Source: Streptomyces capillispiralis (GTDB lineage Bacteria; Actinomycetota; Actinomycetes; Streptomycetales; Streptomycetaceae). From it: a stretch of DNA of 64,000 bases. Shown here piece after piece: positions 1-8,590 of this stretch. Each line of letters begins with the position of its first letter. Position 1 is the first letter of the stretch. The notes below the pieces were generated by a model. It ran no database searches. It saw only the letters and a list, made by a program, of their open reading frames with translations, and had not been told where the DNA came from. The stretch is from the NCBI RefSeq assembly GCF_007829875.1, contig NZ_VIWV01000001.1:5054501-5118500 (forward strand). Direction: 5' to 3'. The translations under genes and the position numbers were made by a program.

Positions 1-3000
1 CAGCTCGACGCGGGTGCCGAAGAGCGACTGGGTGGCGATGCGGACGTCGTTCCAGCGCAGCATGCCCGCCACCACGTGGATGCCGTAGCCGCCGCCCCGC
101 TTCAGCAGGTCGGCGACCGGCTCGTCGAGGTCGGCGAAGTCGTCGCGCAGCGCGCCGAAGCCGTCGATCACGAGGACGACGTCGGTGGAGCCGAGCTGTG
201 GCAGCCGGCCCTGGGCGCGGAGCCGGCGGAGCTGGTCGACGGAGTCGATGCCGTGCTCCCGGAACACCGTCTCCCGTTCGTCGAGCATGGCGCGCACCTC
301 GGCCACCGTGCGGGCCGCGCGCTCGCGGTCGGCCCGCACGGCGATCCCGCCGACGTGCGGCAGGGCGGCCGTCGCCGACAGGCCGCCACCGACCAGGTCC
401 AGGCCGTACACGGCGACGTCGCGGGGCGTATGGGTGACCGCCAGGGACAGCACGAGGGTCCGCAGCAGCGTGGTCTTGCCGGACTGGGGGCCGCCGATCA
501 CGGCCACGTGACCGCCGGCCGTGGTCAGGTCCAGCACCCACTGGCCCTGCCACTGGCGGGCCGGGTCGTCGAGCACGCCGAGCGGCACCCGCATCCCGCC
601 GGTGGCGCGCGCCAGGTGCAGTCCGTGCTCGGAGACCCGGGCCGGCCCGGCGGCGGCGTCCAGGGTGACGGCGTCGGGCAGCGGGGGCAGCCAGATACGG
701 CGCACGGCGGGGGCGGCGCCGGCGAGCCGGCCGACCATGAGGGACAGGACGGTCGGGCCGGTCTCCCGCCGGGTGGCGGCGGGTTCCTCCGCCGGCTCCT
801 CGGTCCGCTCCGCGGTGTTGTACGCCGGGTAGGGCAGGGCGAGCGGCTCCTCGCCCCCCTGCTCGCGCGCCGTCGGGCCGCGGTGGGCGCCGGAGACGTA
901 CCCGGCCTTGAACCGTTCGTAGGTGGAGGTGTCGACCTTGAGGTAGCCGAATCCGGGCAGGGGCGGCAGGTGGAAGGCGTCGGTGGTGTCGAGGACGGTG
1001 CGGGACTCGTCGGCGGAGAAGGTCCGCAGGCCCAGCCGGTACGACAGGTAGGTGTCCAGGCCCTTGAGCCTGCCGCCCTCGATGCGCTGGCTGGACAGCA
1101 GCAGATGGACGCCGATGGAGCGGCCGATGCGGCCGATGGACAGGAACAGGTCGATGAAGTCGGGCTTGGCGGTGAGGAGTTCACCGAACTCGTCGATGAC
1201 GACGAACAGGTGCGGCAGCGGTTCGAGGTCAGGCCTCCGCGTCGCGCGCAGCTCGGCGTAGTGACCGATGTCGGCGACGTTGCCGGCGTCCTTCAGGACC
1301 TGCTGGCGGCGTGTGACCTCGCCGGCGAGGCTGGTGTGGACGCGTTCGACGAGACCGGCCTGGTTCTCCAGGTTGGTGATCATCCCGGCGGTGTGGGGGA
1401 GTTCGGCGAAGGGGGCGAAGGTGGCGCCGCCCTTGTAGTCGACCAGGACGAGCGCCAGTTGCTCGGGGGAGTGGGTGGCGGCCAGGGCGAGGACGAGGGT
1501 GCGCAGCAGTTCGCTCTTGCCCGAACCGGTCGCGCCCACGCACAGTCCGTGCGGGCCCATGCCGAGTTGGGAGGACTCCTTCAGGTCCAGCAGGACCGGC
1601 TCGTGACGGTCGGTGACGCCGATGGGCACGCGGAGGAAGTCGCGTTCGCCGCGGGGCTTCCACAGCGTGGACAGGTCGGGGTCGGCGGGATCGGTGATGC
1701 CGAGGAGCGCGGGGAAGTCGACCGGCCCGGTGACGGGGCTTCCCTCGGCGGCGGACTCCGGGGACAGCCGCAGCGGGGCCAGCAGCCGGGCGAGGCCCTC
1801 CGCCCCGGCCGCGGTGATCGGGTCGACGGTGCCCTCGGCGGCGGTGACCGGTGCGGTGGTGCCCTCGTCGGCGGGACGCCGCAGGTCCTCGACGACCACC
1901 CGTTCGCCGTGGACGGTGATGCGCACGCTCACCTCGTCGGGCTCGTGGACCTGCTCCTGGAGCAGGTGCAGCACGGTGACCCCCATGTCCGGCAGGCCGA
2001 CGGCCGAGTCCGGGCGCGGGAGTTCGGCGGCCGGCTCGCCGTGGGCGTCGACGACCACCAGCAGCCGGCCCGCCAGCCGCAGCGCGTTCCGGTCGGCGAG
2101 CCCGCGCCGCACCTCCGCCGCGTACGCGGACTGCCGGCCCAGCTCGTGCCGGAGCACCCCGGCCAGCTGCCGGAGATCGGGCGCGATGCGACGGGCGGCC
2201 ACCGGACCGTCGTGCGCCTGCGGATCCAGCACGTGGGGCAGCCACTTCGCCCACTCCCACTCGGCCAGCCGCTCGCCGGGCACGGCCAGGGCGAGCGCGA
2301 CGTCGTCGGGGGCGTGCGTCACCGCCGTCTGCACCAGCAGGGCGCGGGCGACCCGCAGGACGTCCTCCCGGTCGCCGACGACGCTGACGTTCCCGGCGCG
2401 GTCCAGCGGCACGGTCAAGGGCATGTCGGCGGCGGTGGCGAACCGGCGCTGCAGGGCGCGCGCCTCGTTGAGCATGAACGGGTCCGGCGGCGTCAGCACC
2501 CCGCCGGCGCCGCTCTGCTGGATCGCCGGCTCCCGCACCGGTACGTCACCGAGACCGATCCGCACCCGCAGGAAGTCGGCGTCCCGGCGGCGCCGCTCCC
2601 ACAGCCGGGCGGGGTCCCGCACCAGGTCGTACAGCGCCTCCGGCGCCGGGTTCAGCTCACGCTCCGCGTCCCGCAGCCCCCGCTCCGCGGCGCCGAGTTC
2701 CTCCCGCAGCTCCTCCAGGTACTCCAGGTAGCGCTCACGCTGGGTGCGCCGGGTGCGCTGCGCCTTGCCGCGCTGCGACAGGAACAGCGCCACCGCGCCC
2801 AGCAGCGCGAAGACCAGCACGATGGCACCGACCACCGCGAACCGGCTGTTGCGGATCACGGTCATCATGACCACGGAGCCCATGACGCCGGCCATCGGCA
2901 GCAGGGCGGTGGCCGCGTTGCCGGTCTTCCCCTCGGGCAGGTTGGGCGGCGCCTCGACCGTACGGGGCCGGGCGGGTTCCGGGGGCCGGGTGCTGCGGGC

Positions 3001-3027
3001 GGGCCGGTGGACGATTCTCAGGGTCAC
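1..3027 (-). CDS. eccC: Type VII secretion ATPase EccC (3' end outside window)
   Basis: This is the FtsK/SpoIIIE-type motor ATPase that recognises and drives export of WXG100 substrates through the ESX membrane channel. 1009 codons are visible from a GTG at 3027, with no stop before the window edge. The N-terminus (about residues 48-85) is hydrophobic with two closely spaced membrane segments, followed by a charged coiled region. The first ATPase domain has Walker A GATGSGKSE near residue 497 and DYKGGATF shortly after; the second has GGPQSGKTT near residue 844. EccC proteins normally have three ATPase domains and about 1300 residues, so the third should lie beyond the left edge. It follows the MinD-like ATPase and eccD on the same strand. 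EccB, mycosin and EccE are not in view and are probably also to the left. Family call is firm. Confidence 0.93.
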   Translation of the reverse strand, partial: MTLRIVHRPARSTRPPEPARPRTVEAPPNLPEGKTGNAATALLPMAGVMGSVVMMTVIRNSRFAVVGAIVLVFALLGAVALFLSQRGKAQRTRRTQRERYLEYLEELREELGAAERGLRDAERELNPAPEALYDLVRDPARLWERRRRDADFLRVRIGLGDVPVREPAIQQSGAGGVLTPPDPFMLNEARALQRRFATAADMPLTVPLDRAGNVSVVGDREDVLRVARALLVQTAVTHAPDDVALALAVPGERLAEWEWAKWLPHVLDPQAHDGPVAARRIAPDLRQLAGVLRHELGRQSAYAAEVRRGLADRNALRLAGRLLVVVDAHGEPAAELPRPDSAVGLPDMGVTVLHLLQEQVHEPDEVSVRITVHGERVVVEDLRRPADEGTTAPVTAAEGTVDPITAAGAEGLARLLAPLRLSPESAAEGSPVTGPVDFPALLGITDPADPDLSTLWKPRGERDFLRVPIGVTDRHEPVLLDLKESSQLGMGPHGLCVGATGSGKSELLRTLVLALAATHSPEQLALVLVDYKGGATFAPFAELPHTAGMITNLENQAGLVERVHTSLAGEVTRRQQVLKDAGNVADIGHYAELRATRRPDLEPLPHLFVVIDEFGELLTAKPDFIDLFLSIGRIGRSIGVHLLLSSQRIEGGRLKGLDTYLSYRLGLRTFSADESRTVLDTTDAFHLPPLPGFGYLKVDTSTYERFKAGYVSGAHRGPTAREQGGEEPLALPYPAYNTAERTEEPAEEPAATRRETGPTVLSLMVGRLAGAAPAVRRIWLPPLPDAVTLDAAAGPARVSEHGLHLARATGGMRVPLGVLDDPARQWQGQWVLDLTTAGGHVAVIGGPQSGKTTLLRTLVLSLAVTHTPRDVAVYGLDLVGGGLSATAALPHVGGIAVRADRERAARTVAEVRAMLDERETVFREHGIDSVDQLRRLRAQGRLPQLGSTDVVLVIDGFGALRDDFADLDEPVADLLKRGGGYGIHVVAGMLRWNDVRIATQSLFGTRVEL

Positions 3028-3124
3028 GGGCGGGCTACTCCGGAGCGGGTCGTGACGGAGGAGGGGCGGGACGGGTGAGGGCGGCGGCGGGTCGGGCACG
3101 GGCCGGGGCGCACCGACCGGATGC

Positions 3125-4440
3125 TCATCGCACCCTCACCGCGCGCCCCATCACCTCGGCGGCCAGCCGCAGGACGGCCTGCCGCGTGGCATGCGCCAGG
3201 AGATCGGTGCGGATGGGGCCGCCGCCGGCCAGATGACGGTCGTACGGCACGGTGACGACGGTGACTCCGGCCTCCTTGAGGTGCCCCGCGGCCGTCCGGT
3301 CGTCGAGGAGCGTGTCGGGGGTGTTCGACACCAGTGCCACGACCGTCGTGGCCAGCGCGGAATGCGGCAGCCGGGCCAGCCAGTCCAGCACCTGACGGGT
3401 GGCGCCGACGCCCTCCGCGGTGGTCGGCGCGACCACCACCCGGGCGTGCGCGGTGTCCATGGCCGTACGGGCCACCTCGCCGGGCAGCGTCTCGCAGTCG
3501 GCCACGGTCACGGCGAAGTAGCGGCGCAGCGCGAGCGTCACCTTGCGGTACGACGTCATGTCGAGCGGGGGACCGACCTGCCCCCGGCTGGCGGGCAGCA
3601 GCCAGCCGCCGTCCGACACCGGCACCAGATAGCCGGTGACGTCGGTCAGTTGCATGGACGGGTGGAGGATCGGCGCGAGATCGGCGCACGTCCAGCGCAC
3701 CGCCTCCGCCCCCATGCGCACCGGCAGGGTGCCCAGCGCGGTGTCCGCCTCCAGGGTCAGCACCGGGTCGTGCCGGTAGTGGTTGAGGGTGCGCCCGAGC
3801 AGCGCGGAGACGGTGGACTTGCCGACACCGCCACGGATGGAGGTGACCGCCACCACCCGGCCCGTGGTGACGGGCTGCTGCAACTCGCGGGCGATCCGGG
3901 TCTGTTCGGCGACGTCCTGGGTCACGGACGAGGTGAGCTTGCGCAGGGCCCTCCCCGTGCGCCGGGTCACGGAGTCGCCGTGCAGGGGGCGTCCCAGGGC
4001 GAGGAGGAGACGGGGATCGAGGGTGGGGGCGGAGTCGGGCGCGGGGGACGCGGGGAGGCGGGGGTCACGGGCGGGGACGGAGGGCGTCGCGGGCCGCTCC
4101 GGTGCCGGCTCGTCGGCGGCCCGGGCACCGGACACGGGCTCCGGGGCCGCGGGGCCGCGCTCGTCGCGGTGGTGCCGGCCCTGCGGGCCGGACGCGTCAC
4201 CTCCCCGCCCGCTGCCTCTGCCGCTGTCGCCGTCGTGACCGGGGGCCGTGAGGGCGCGGGGTGCACGAGTCGCAGCGTGGGCTCGCCGGGCCGCACCGGG
4301 GGCGCCCCGCTGCCGTCACCGGTACCGGTCCGCGCACGGCCGTTCCCCCCGGCGCCGCCGCCCAGTTCCCGCAGCACGTCCCGCTGCCAGTCCCCGCCGC
4401 CCGCCGGCGGCTGCTCGCGCCTCTGCTCCCCCTGCGTCAT
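3125..4440 (-). CDS. ESX-associated MinD/ParA-like ATPase, apparent single-base frameshift
   Basis: This is a deviant-Walker ATPase of the MinD/ParA type commonly found between eccD and eccC in Streptomyces ESX loci; its exact role is not established. The catalytic part (frame open from a GTG at 4135 to the stop at 3125, 336 aa) has TSIRGGVGKSTVSALL and a later VADCETLPG switch-like segment. The best start lies upstream in another frame: ATG at 4440, preceded by AGGAGG and 13 bp after the eccD stop, reading MTQGEQRREQ and TLRLVHPAPSRPP. The ATPase frame has an upstream stop at 4316-4318 and no good start of its own. Adding one base at the G run 4241-4245 joins the frames into a continuous protein of about 438 aa with a Pro/Ala-rich linker. 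This could be a sequencing or assembly error, a real mutation, or a -1 shift. Confidence 0.75.
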
Positions 4441-4453
4441 GCGGCCGTGCCTC

Positions 4454-5839
4454 CTAAGCGAAGGTGTCGAGCAGTCGCCCGTACACACCGAACACGCCGA
4501 CGAGCAGGGGCAGCAGCGCGATGACCCCCACCGATTCGAGCAGATCACCGGCCCGCCGCAGCCGGACCCGTACATGCTCGGCCGGCCGCACGGCGAGCAC
4601 GACGAGCGGCAGGACCGCGAGCACGGCGAAGACGGCCAGCGGTGCCGCGGCCGACGACCGCTCCGCCCACACCGTCAGCAACCGCACGACGACGACCGCC
4701 GCGGCGGCCAGCAGTACGACCACCTCGGCGACCAGCGGGAACGCCCGGGCCCGCAGGGCCAGCACCACCGCGACGAGCGCGGCCAGCGGCACCGTCCACA
4801 CGGAAGGGTCCCGCAGCGCCAGTACGGCGGCCACGGCGGCCGACCCGGCCACGGTGACCGTGGCGAGCACCAGACCGCGATGGGCGGCGGCAAGGGCGGC
4901 GGACACCTGGTGGCGGCTGACGGAGACACCCCCGGCCCGGCGGTCGTCGAGCCCCGAGAGCCCGGACGCCATCAGCGCGAGCCGGGGCAGCACCCCGAGC
5001 ACCACCACGCAGACGACGCCGAGGACGGCCCCGACCCGCGCCTGCTGCTCCGCCGTCCCGGCGCCGGACTGCAGGGCGACGAGGGCCTCCCAGCCGACGG
5101 CGGTCGCGGCCACGGCACCGGCGCCCACGACCCCGCCCCGCCCCAGCGGCGTGAACAGCCCGAGCAGCGCGAGGACCAGCACGCCGACGGCGGCCACCCC
5201 GGCGAGCCGCAGAGCGCCCGCCGAGGACCCGCCGACGGCGTCGACCAGGCTCCACACGCCCGGCACACCGAGCCCGCCGGCGGCACACAGCAGGGTCGCG
5301 GCGAGCCCGTGCCTGCGCACCCGCCCCAGGACCGCGCCGGCGACCGCGGCCGCACCGGCGGCGGCGAGCAGCGCGCCGGCGACCACCGAGTCGTCGTACC
5401 GCGCACGCGCGAACAGGGCGGCGACGATCACCCAGGCCACGCTCGCGGCACCCGACGTGACCCGCCGGGCGGCCGGCCCCCACACCCATGCCCGATGACC
5501 GAGGTCCTCCGCCACCACGTCGGTGACGTCGTGCACGACCGGGGCGGGCGGGGCGTCCTCCGCGCGGACGAGACGCAGCACGGCGCCGTCGCGGACGCCC
5601 GCCGTTTCCAGTGTGCTGTCGTGATCGAGCGCGGAGCCGTCCACCGTGACGAGCTGACGCGAGGCGGGCCGCCCCTCCGCGCGGTCGTCCAGCAACCGCA
5701 TGATCTCGGGCAGCAGCAGCCCGACCGGCTCCCGCGCCGGAAGCACGAGGTCGACGCGGCGCCGCTCACCGACGAGCGTGACCCGGCTCAACACCTTCGG
5801 CCCCCCGGCCGTTTCCCTGCTCAAGGCCCCCGTAGACAT
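4454..5839 (-). CDS. eccD: Type VII secretion integral membrane protein EccD
   Basis: EccD is the polytopic channel-forming component of the ESX inner-membrane complex. The protein is 461 aa from ATG 5839; a GTG one codon earlier at 5842 is also possible. The first 90 or so residues form the ubiquitin-like YukD-type domain (LVTVDGSALDHDSTLETAGV). The rest is about eleven closely spaced hydrophobic helices, for example GAASVAWVIVAALFARARY and LPLVVLAVRPAEHV. Length and architecture match the family. It lies between a small one-TM protein and the MinD-like ATPase, with 13 bp to the latter, so the genes are almost certainly co-transcribed with eccC. Confidence 0.9.
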   Translation of the reverse strand: MSTGALSRETAGGPKVLSRVTLVGERRRVDLVLPAREPVGLLLPEIMRLLDDRAEGRPASRQLVTVDGSALDHDSTLETAGVRDGAVLRLVRAEDAPPAPVVHDVTDVVAEDLGHRAWVWGPAARRVTSGAASVAWVIVAALFARARYDDSVVAGALLAAAGAAAVAGAVLGRVRRHGLAATLLCAAGGLGVPGVWSLVDAVGGSSAGALRLAGVAAVGVLVLALLGLFTPLGRGGVVGAGAVAATAVGWEALVALQSGAGTAEQQARVGAVLGVVCVVVLGVLPRLALMASGLSGLDDRRAGGVSVSRHQVSAALAAAHRGLVLATVTVAGSAAVAAVLALRDPSVWTVPLAALVAVVLALRARAFPLVAEVVVLLAAAAVVVVRLLTVWAERSSAAAPLAVFAVLAVLPLVVLAVRPAEHVRVRLRRAGDLLESVGVIALLPLLVGVFGVYGRLLDTFA

Positions 5840-5855
5840 CACGTTCGCGAACCTA

Positions 5856-6122
5856 TCACCGGCTCGTAGGACTATTGGAGGGCGTGGAAACGCCGGGAGA
5901 GTACGCGCTGTCCTGCCCGATCAGCCGGTGGGACACGAACGACCACCCCACACACCCCGCGCACAGCACGGCCGCGATCACCATGCCGGCGAGTACCTTG
6001 CCCATCCGCTCGTCCGCGGCACGCCGTTGCCGCCGCGCCCCGAACAACAGGGCGTCCCGCAACCGCCGTCGCCGCACGGAAACGGACTCCAGGAGCTGGC
6101 TGTCGTAGTCCTGGGCGGTCAT
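5856..6122 (-). CDS. Small single-pass membrane protein of the ESX locus
   Basis: This is an 88-aa protein starting MTAQDYDSQLLESVSVRR, with a basic helical N-terminal half (RRRRLRDALLFGARRQRR) and one hydrophobic segment (MGKVLAGMVIAAVLCAGCVGW, residues about 40-60), then a short Ser/Pro-rich tail. It begins 17 bp before the eccD start and 20 bp after the Imm49 stop, so it belongs to the ESX operon. The start has an AGGTGAG-type ribosome site. I do not recognise a named family. Topology suggests a cytoplasmic N-terminus and a short outside tail, and it could be an accessory of the membrane complex. Confidence 0.75.
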   Translation of the reverse strand: MTAQDYDSQLLESVSVRRRRLRDALLFGARRQRRAADERMGKVLAGMVIAAVLCAGCVGWSFVSHRLIGQDSAYSPGVSTPSNSPTSR

Positions 6123-6141
6123 GCCGCTCGCTCACCTCGTG

Positions 6142-7020
6142 TCACGTGGGGAACTCTCCCAGCCAGCTCCGCTTGAGCAGGTGCTCGGGCAGATACTCCG
6201 ACTCGACCTCGACGGGCCGTCCGGCGTCGTGGGCGAGGCAGGTGATGGCGAGGATCGCGAGAGGGATGTCGCCGTCACCGGATTCCTCCCGCTCCTCGTT
6301 CGCCGTCCAGTACTCCTTGTGAAGCTCCAGTGCCTGGACCAAGGCCGCGTTGAACTGATCCGCGTCCCCGCCGAGGAAGCGGTAGAACAGATTGATCGGC
6401 GGATACAGGACCTTGAGCATGGTCTCGCGGTCGAGGAAACGCAGCCGGTCGGGGTCGGTCCCCTCGAACGCGGCGACGAGCTTGTCCCCGAGTCCCGGCC
6501 GCTCCAGCCAGTACGTCTGGAGGACGTCGACCCAGTGGTAGATGTACTCCTCGAAGACGGCGCCGGAGGCCCGCAGCGTCTCGACCGGCACCTCGCACAA
6601 CTGGGTCACCCGCACCTGGTCCCGGCAGACGACCGCCAGCCAGAAGGCCTCCAGCCAGGTACCCGCGTCCACGAAATGCGTGATCCCCACGGCGGGGATC
6701 GTCCGCACCTCGTGGCCGATCACGCACTCGACGGTGGAGCCCTCGGGAGCGGTCGCCGAGGCGAACAGGGCGGACCCGACCTGCATCGCCATGACCCAGG
6801 CTTCCCACGTCTCCAGTTTGTCGGCGGTGGGATCGTCCAGCGTCTGCAGGCTGGCGCTGGACACAGCACTGCTGAAGGTCAGGCCGAAGCTCTGCGGGTA
6901 TGTCTCAAGACGCTCGACGCGACGGAGGGTTCTCTCGTTGATCTCTTGCCGGAGCTCGTCTGGATTCGGGTGACTACCTTCCAGCGGAGGCCGCAACACA
7001 CTGATCGACAACCCGTTCAC
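6142..7020 (-). CDS. Imm49-like immunity family protein
   Basis: This 292-aa soluble protein resembles the Imm49 family of predicted immunity proteins from polymorphic toxin loci. Recognisable features are the helical middle (LETWEAWVMAMQVGSALFAS), the WLEAFWLAVVCRDQVRV segment and the C-terminal LHKEYWTANEEREESGDGD part. I chose the GTG at 7020, because it overlaps the TGA of the pentapeptide gene as GTGA, which indicates translational coupling; an ATG at 7068 would give a long overlap. Its position at the end of the effector cassette and before the ESX core genes fits an immunity role. The partner toxin is inferred only from position. Third-position GC is somewhat lower than in eccC/eccD, as is usual for accessory cargo genes. 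Confidence 0.7.
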   Translation of the reverse strand: MNGLSISVLRPPLEGSHPNPDELRQEINERTLRRVERLETYPQSFGLTFSSAVSSASLQTLDDPTADKLETWEAWVMAMQVGSALFASATAPEGSTVECVIGHEVRTIPAVGITHFVDAGTWLEAFWLAVVCRDQVRVTQLCEVPVETLRASGAVFEEYIYHWVDVLQTYWLERPGLGDKLVAAFEGTDPDRLRFLDRETMLKVLYPPINLFYRFLGGDADQFNAALVQALELHKEYWTANEEREESGDGDIPLAILAITCLAHDAGRPVEVESEYLPEHLLKRSWLGEFPT

Positions 7021-7637
7021 CTCCGACCTTCCAGCACACGCACATCGCCGCCACGTTCCCGCAGCCATCGCTCCAGATCGGCCCCGCCGATCTCCTTCTG
7101 GCCATCCCGACCGATCATGTGGACAGGGCCGAAAACGGTGCCGGTCATTCCCGTGAAGTCGGTCTTCTCGTCCACGGTGACTTTGAAGGTGTTCTCCTGG
7201 ACGACTGCTTCGGAAAGGTCCGATCCGCAGAAGTTGACGTCGATCAGTGAGGCGCCCATGAGGCGGGTTCCCCGAAGTGAGGCGGCCGAGGCGTCGACCC
7301 CGTACAGCGATGCCTTGACCAGGTCGGCGCCGTCGAGAACCGCCCCCCGGAACACCGCGTCATCAAGGTTGACACGCACCAACGACGCCCGTGTCAGGTC
7401 GGCTCCGGAGAAGTCGGCCCCTTCGGCGTCGGACCGGTAGAGATCCACGCCGACGAGCCTGGCCCCGACCAACTTGGCATCGGTGAACCAGGACTCGTGA
7501 AAGACCTCACCGGAGAGATCCGCCCCGCTCAGATCGAGACCGATCATGTCGATCCCGCTCCGCCCTTCCTGTGACCTGGGAAGACACGTCGCGGCCAGGA
7601 CGGCCGATGTCCTTGCGGCACATCTACGTGTGGTCAT
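7017..7637 (-). CDS. Pentapeptide-repeat protein
   Basis: This is a 206-aa protein with tandem A(D/N)LXX-type pentapeptides through the middle, for example LDLSGADLSG, AKLVGARLVGVDL, ADFSGADLTRASLVRVNL and AVLDGADLVKASL. Such repeats fold as a right-handed quadrilateral beta helix. Some members (Qnr, McbG) protect gyrase by mimicking DNA, while many have unknown roles. The start is ATG 7637; a longer reading to 7781 would overlap the upstream gene and starts with non-repeat sequence. The C-terminal 60 residues leave the repeat pattern. The gene is coupled by a GTGA overlap to the Imm49 gene and sits in the effector cassette, so an immunity or partner role is a fair inference. Confidence 0.8.
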   Translation of the reverse strand: MTTRRCAARTSAVLAATCLPRSQEGRSGIDMIGLDLSGADLSGEVFHESWFTDAKLVGARLVGVDLYRSDAEGADFSGADLTRASLVRVNLDDAVFRGAVLDGADLVKASLYGVDASAASLRGTRLMGASLIDVNFCGSDLSEAVVQENTFKVTVDEKTDFTGMTGTVFGPVHMIGRDGQKEIGGADLERWLRERGGDVRVLEGRR

Positions 7638-7687
7638 CCAGGCGCCATCTCTTCGTCGGCCGACCGTCCTCGTCCTGTCGGTACTGC

Positions 7688-8590
7688 TCACGGGGTGCTG
7701 GTCCCGTCGTCGGCAGGGCCTGCTTCTTGCTCGGTGTTCTCGGACCAAGGCAGGCGGGGCGGGCGGCGATGCCAGTACCACGGGAGGCTCGGCAAGCTCG
7801 TGATCCCCCCGCCCAGGGCTGAGCTGAGTGCCTGTCCGCCATCATCGACGGTGAAGCGCCTGTACACCTCGTCGAGTTGCTCCAGGGCGTCTCTGGCCGC
7901 GCGCGCCGTATTTTTGGGGGAAAGCCTGTCCAGTGCTTCTCCGAGGCGGTCCCGGTATTCCAGGTCCTCGCGATACAGATCCGCCGGAAACCATCCGTGA
8001 GGGGGGAAGCCGGAACTAAGCCGTGAGCACAGGCGCTCCCAGTTTCTCAGAAGACCGGCAAGATCCGACGCTTCCTTGGCGAGCTCCGCTTCCTCGACCG
8101 AGTCGGTGATCGGGGTGGGGAGTTCATATGCGCGTACCGATTCCGGGAATTGCATCACGAGAACGTTCGGAAGCCCCGGAATCCTCGACTCTGCGGCGTC
8201 GACAACGTATGCGGGACTGTCGTCCTCCGGTTGCAGGACCCGTGCCAGCGTGAAGGAGCCGTCCGGCAGGGCTGCGCCGCGGACCCACGGGAACCTGGCG
8301 TCCCAGGCCGTGAAAACCGGCGCAGAGAGGCGCTGGGCCACCGACGAGGCCAACTCCGCCTCTGTTGGCCGACGCTCGACCTCGTTGGCCGCATAGATGC
8401 TGAAGGACCAGTCCAAGTCGCCCTGCAGGCGCTCGTACTCGCAGGTGACGACAGCATCCCAGTTCCGGTCGTCATACTCCGATCCTGCCGATACATCTGT
8501 CTGTTCCAGTGCGACGTGGAACACCTCGGCGAGAATCACGGGCAGGCGTGTCGGCGCATCACTGGAGCGAACCATCAAGTGGTACATCAC
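7688..8590 (-). CDS. Unknown protein, possible partner or immunity of the adjacent effector
   Basis: This is a 299-300-aa protein of no family I recognise. The GTG at 8590 overlaps the effector stop as GTGA; ATG at 8587 is the next codon. It is acidic, with no signal peptide or membrane segment. Visible features are a WDAVVTCEYERLQGDLDWSF segment, FTAWDARFPWVRGAALPDG, a helical ELAKEASDLAGLLRNWERL region and a Pro/Trp-rich end (LPSLPWYWHRRPPRLPW). Translational coupling directly behind the toxin-like effector makes an immunity or dedicated-chaperone role plausible, but nothing in the sequence proves it. Confidence 0.72.
   Translation of the reverse strand: MMYHLMVRSSDAPTRLPVILAEVFHVALEQTDVSAGSEYDDRNWDAVVTCEYERLQGDLDWSFSIYAANEVERRPTEAELASSVAQRLSAPVFTAWDARFPWVRGAALPDGSFTLARVLQPEDDSPAYVVDAAESRIPGLPNVLVMQFPESVRAYELPTPITDSVEEAELAKEASDLAGLLRNWERLCSRLSSGFPPHGWFPADLYREDLEYRDRLGEALDRLSPKNTARAARDALEQLDEVYRRFTVDDGGQALSSALGGGITSLPSLPWYWHRRPPRLPWSENTEQEAGPADDGTSTP

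Noticed and set aside
76..3078. Very long plus-strand open frame opposite eccC
   Set aside because: It is rich in Gln, Arg, Gly and His with no domains, and is the GC-driven mirror of eccC. Similar mirrors lie opposite rbsC/B, rbsA, copA and the hydrolase-ATPase.
7637..7781. Longer start for the pentapeptide-repeat protein
   Set aside because: The extra residues are Arg/Pro-rich, overlap the upstream gene and lack repeats; ATG 7637 is better.
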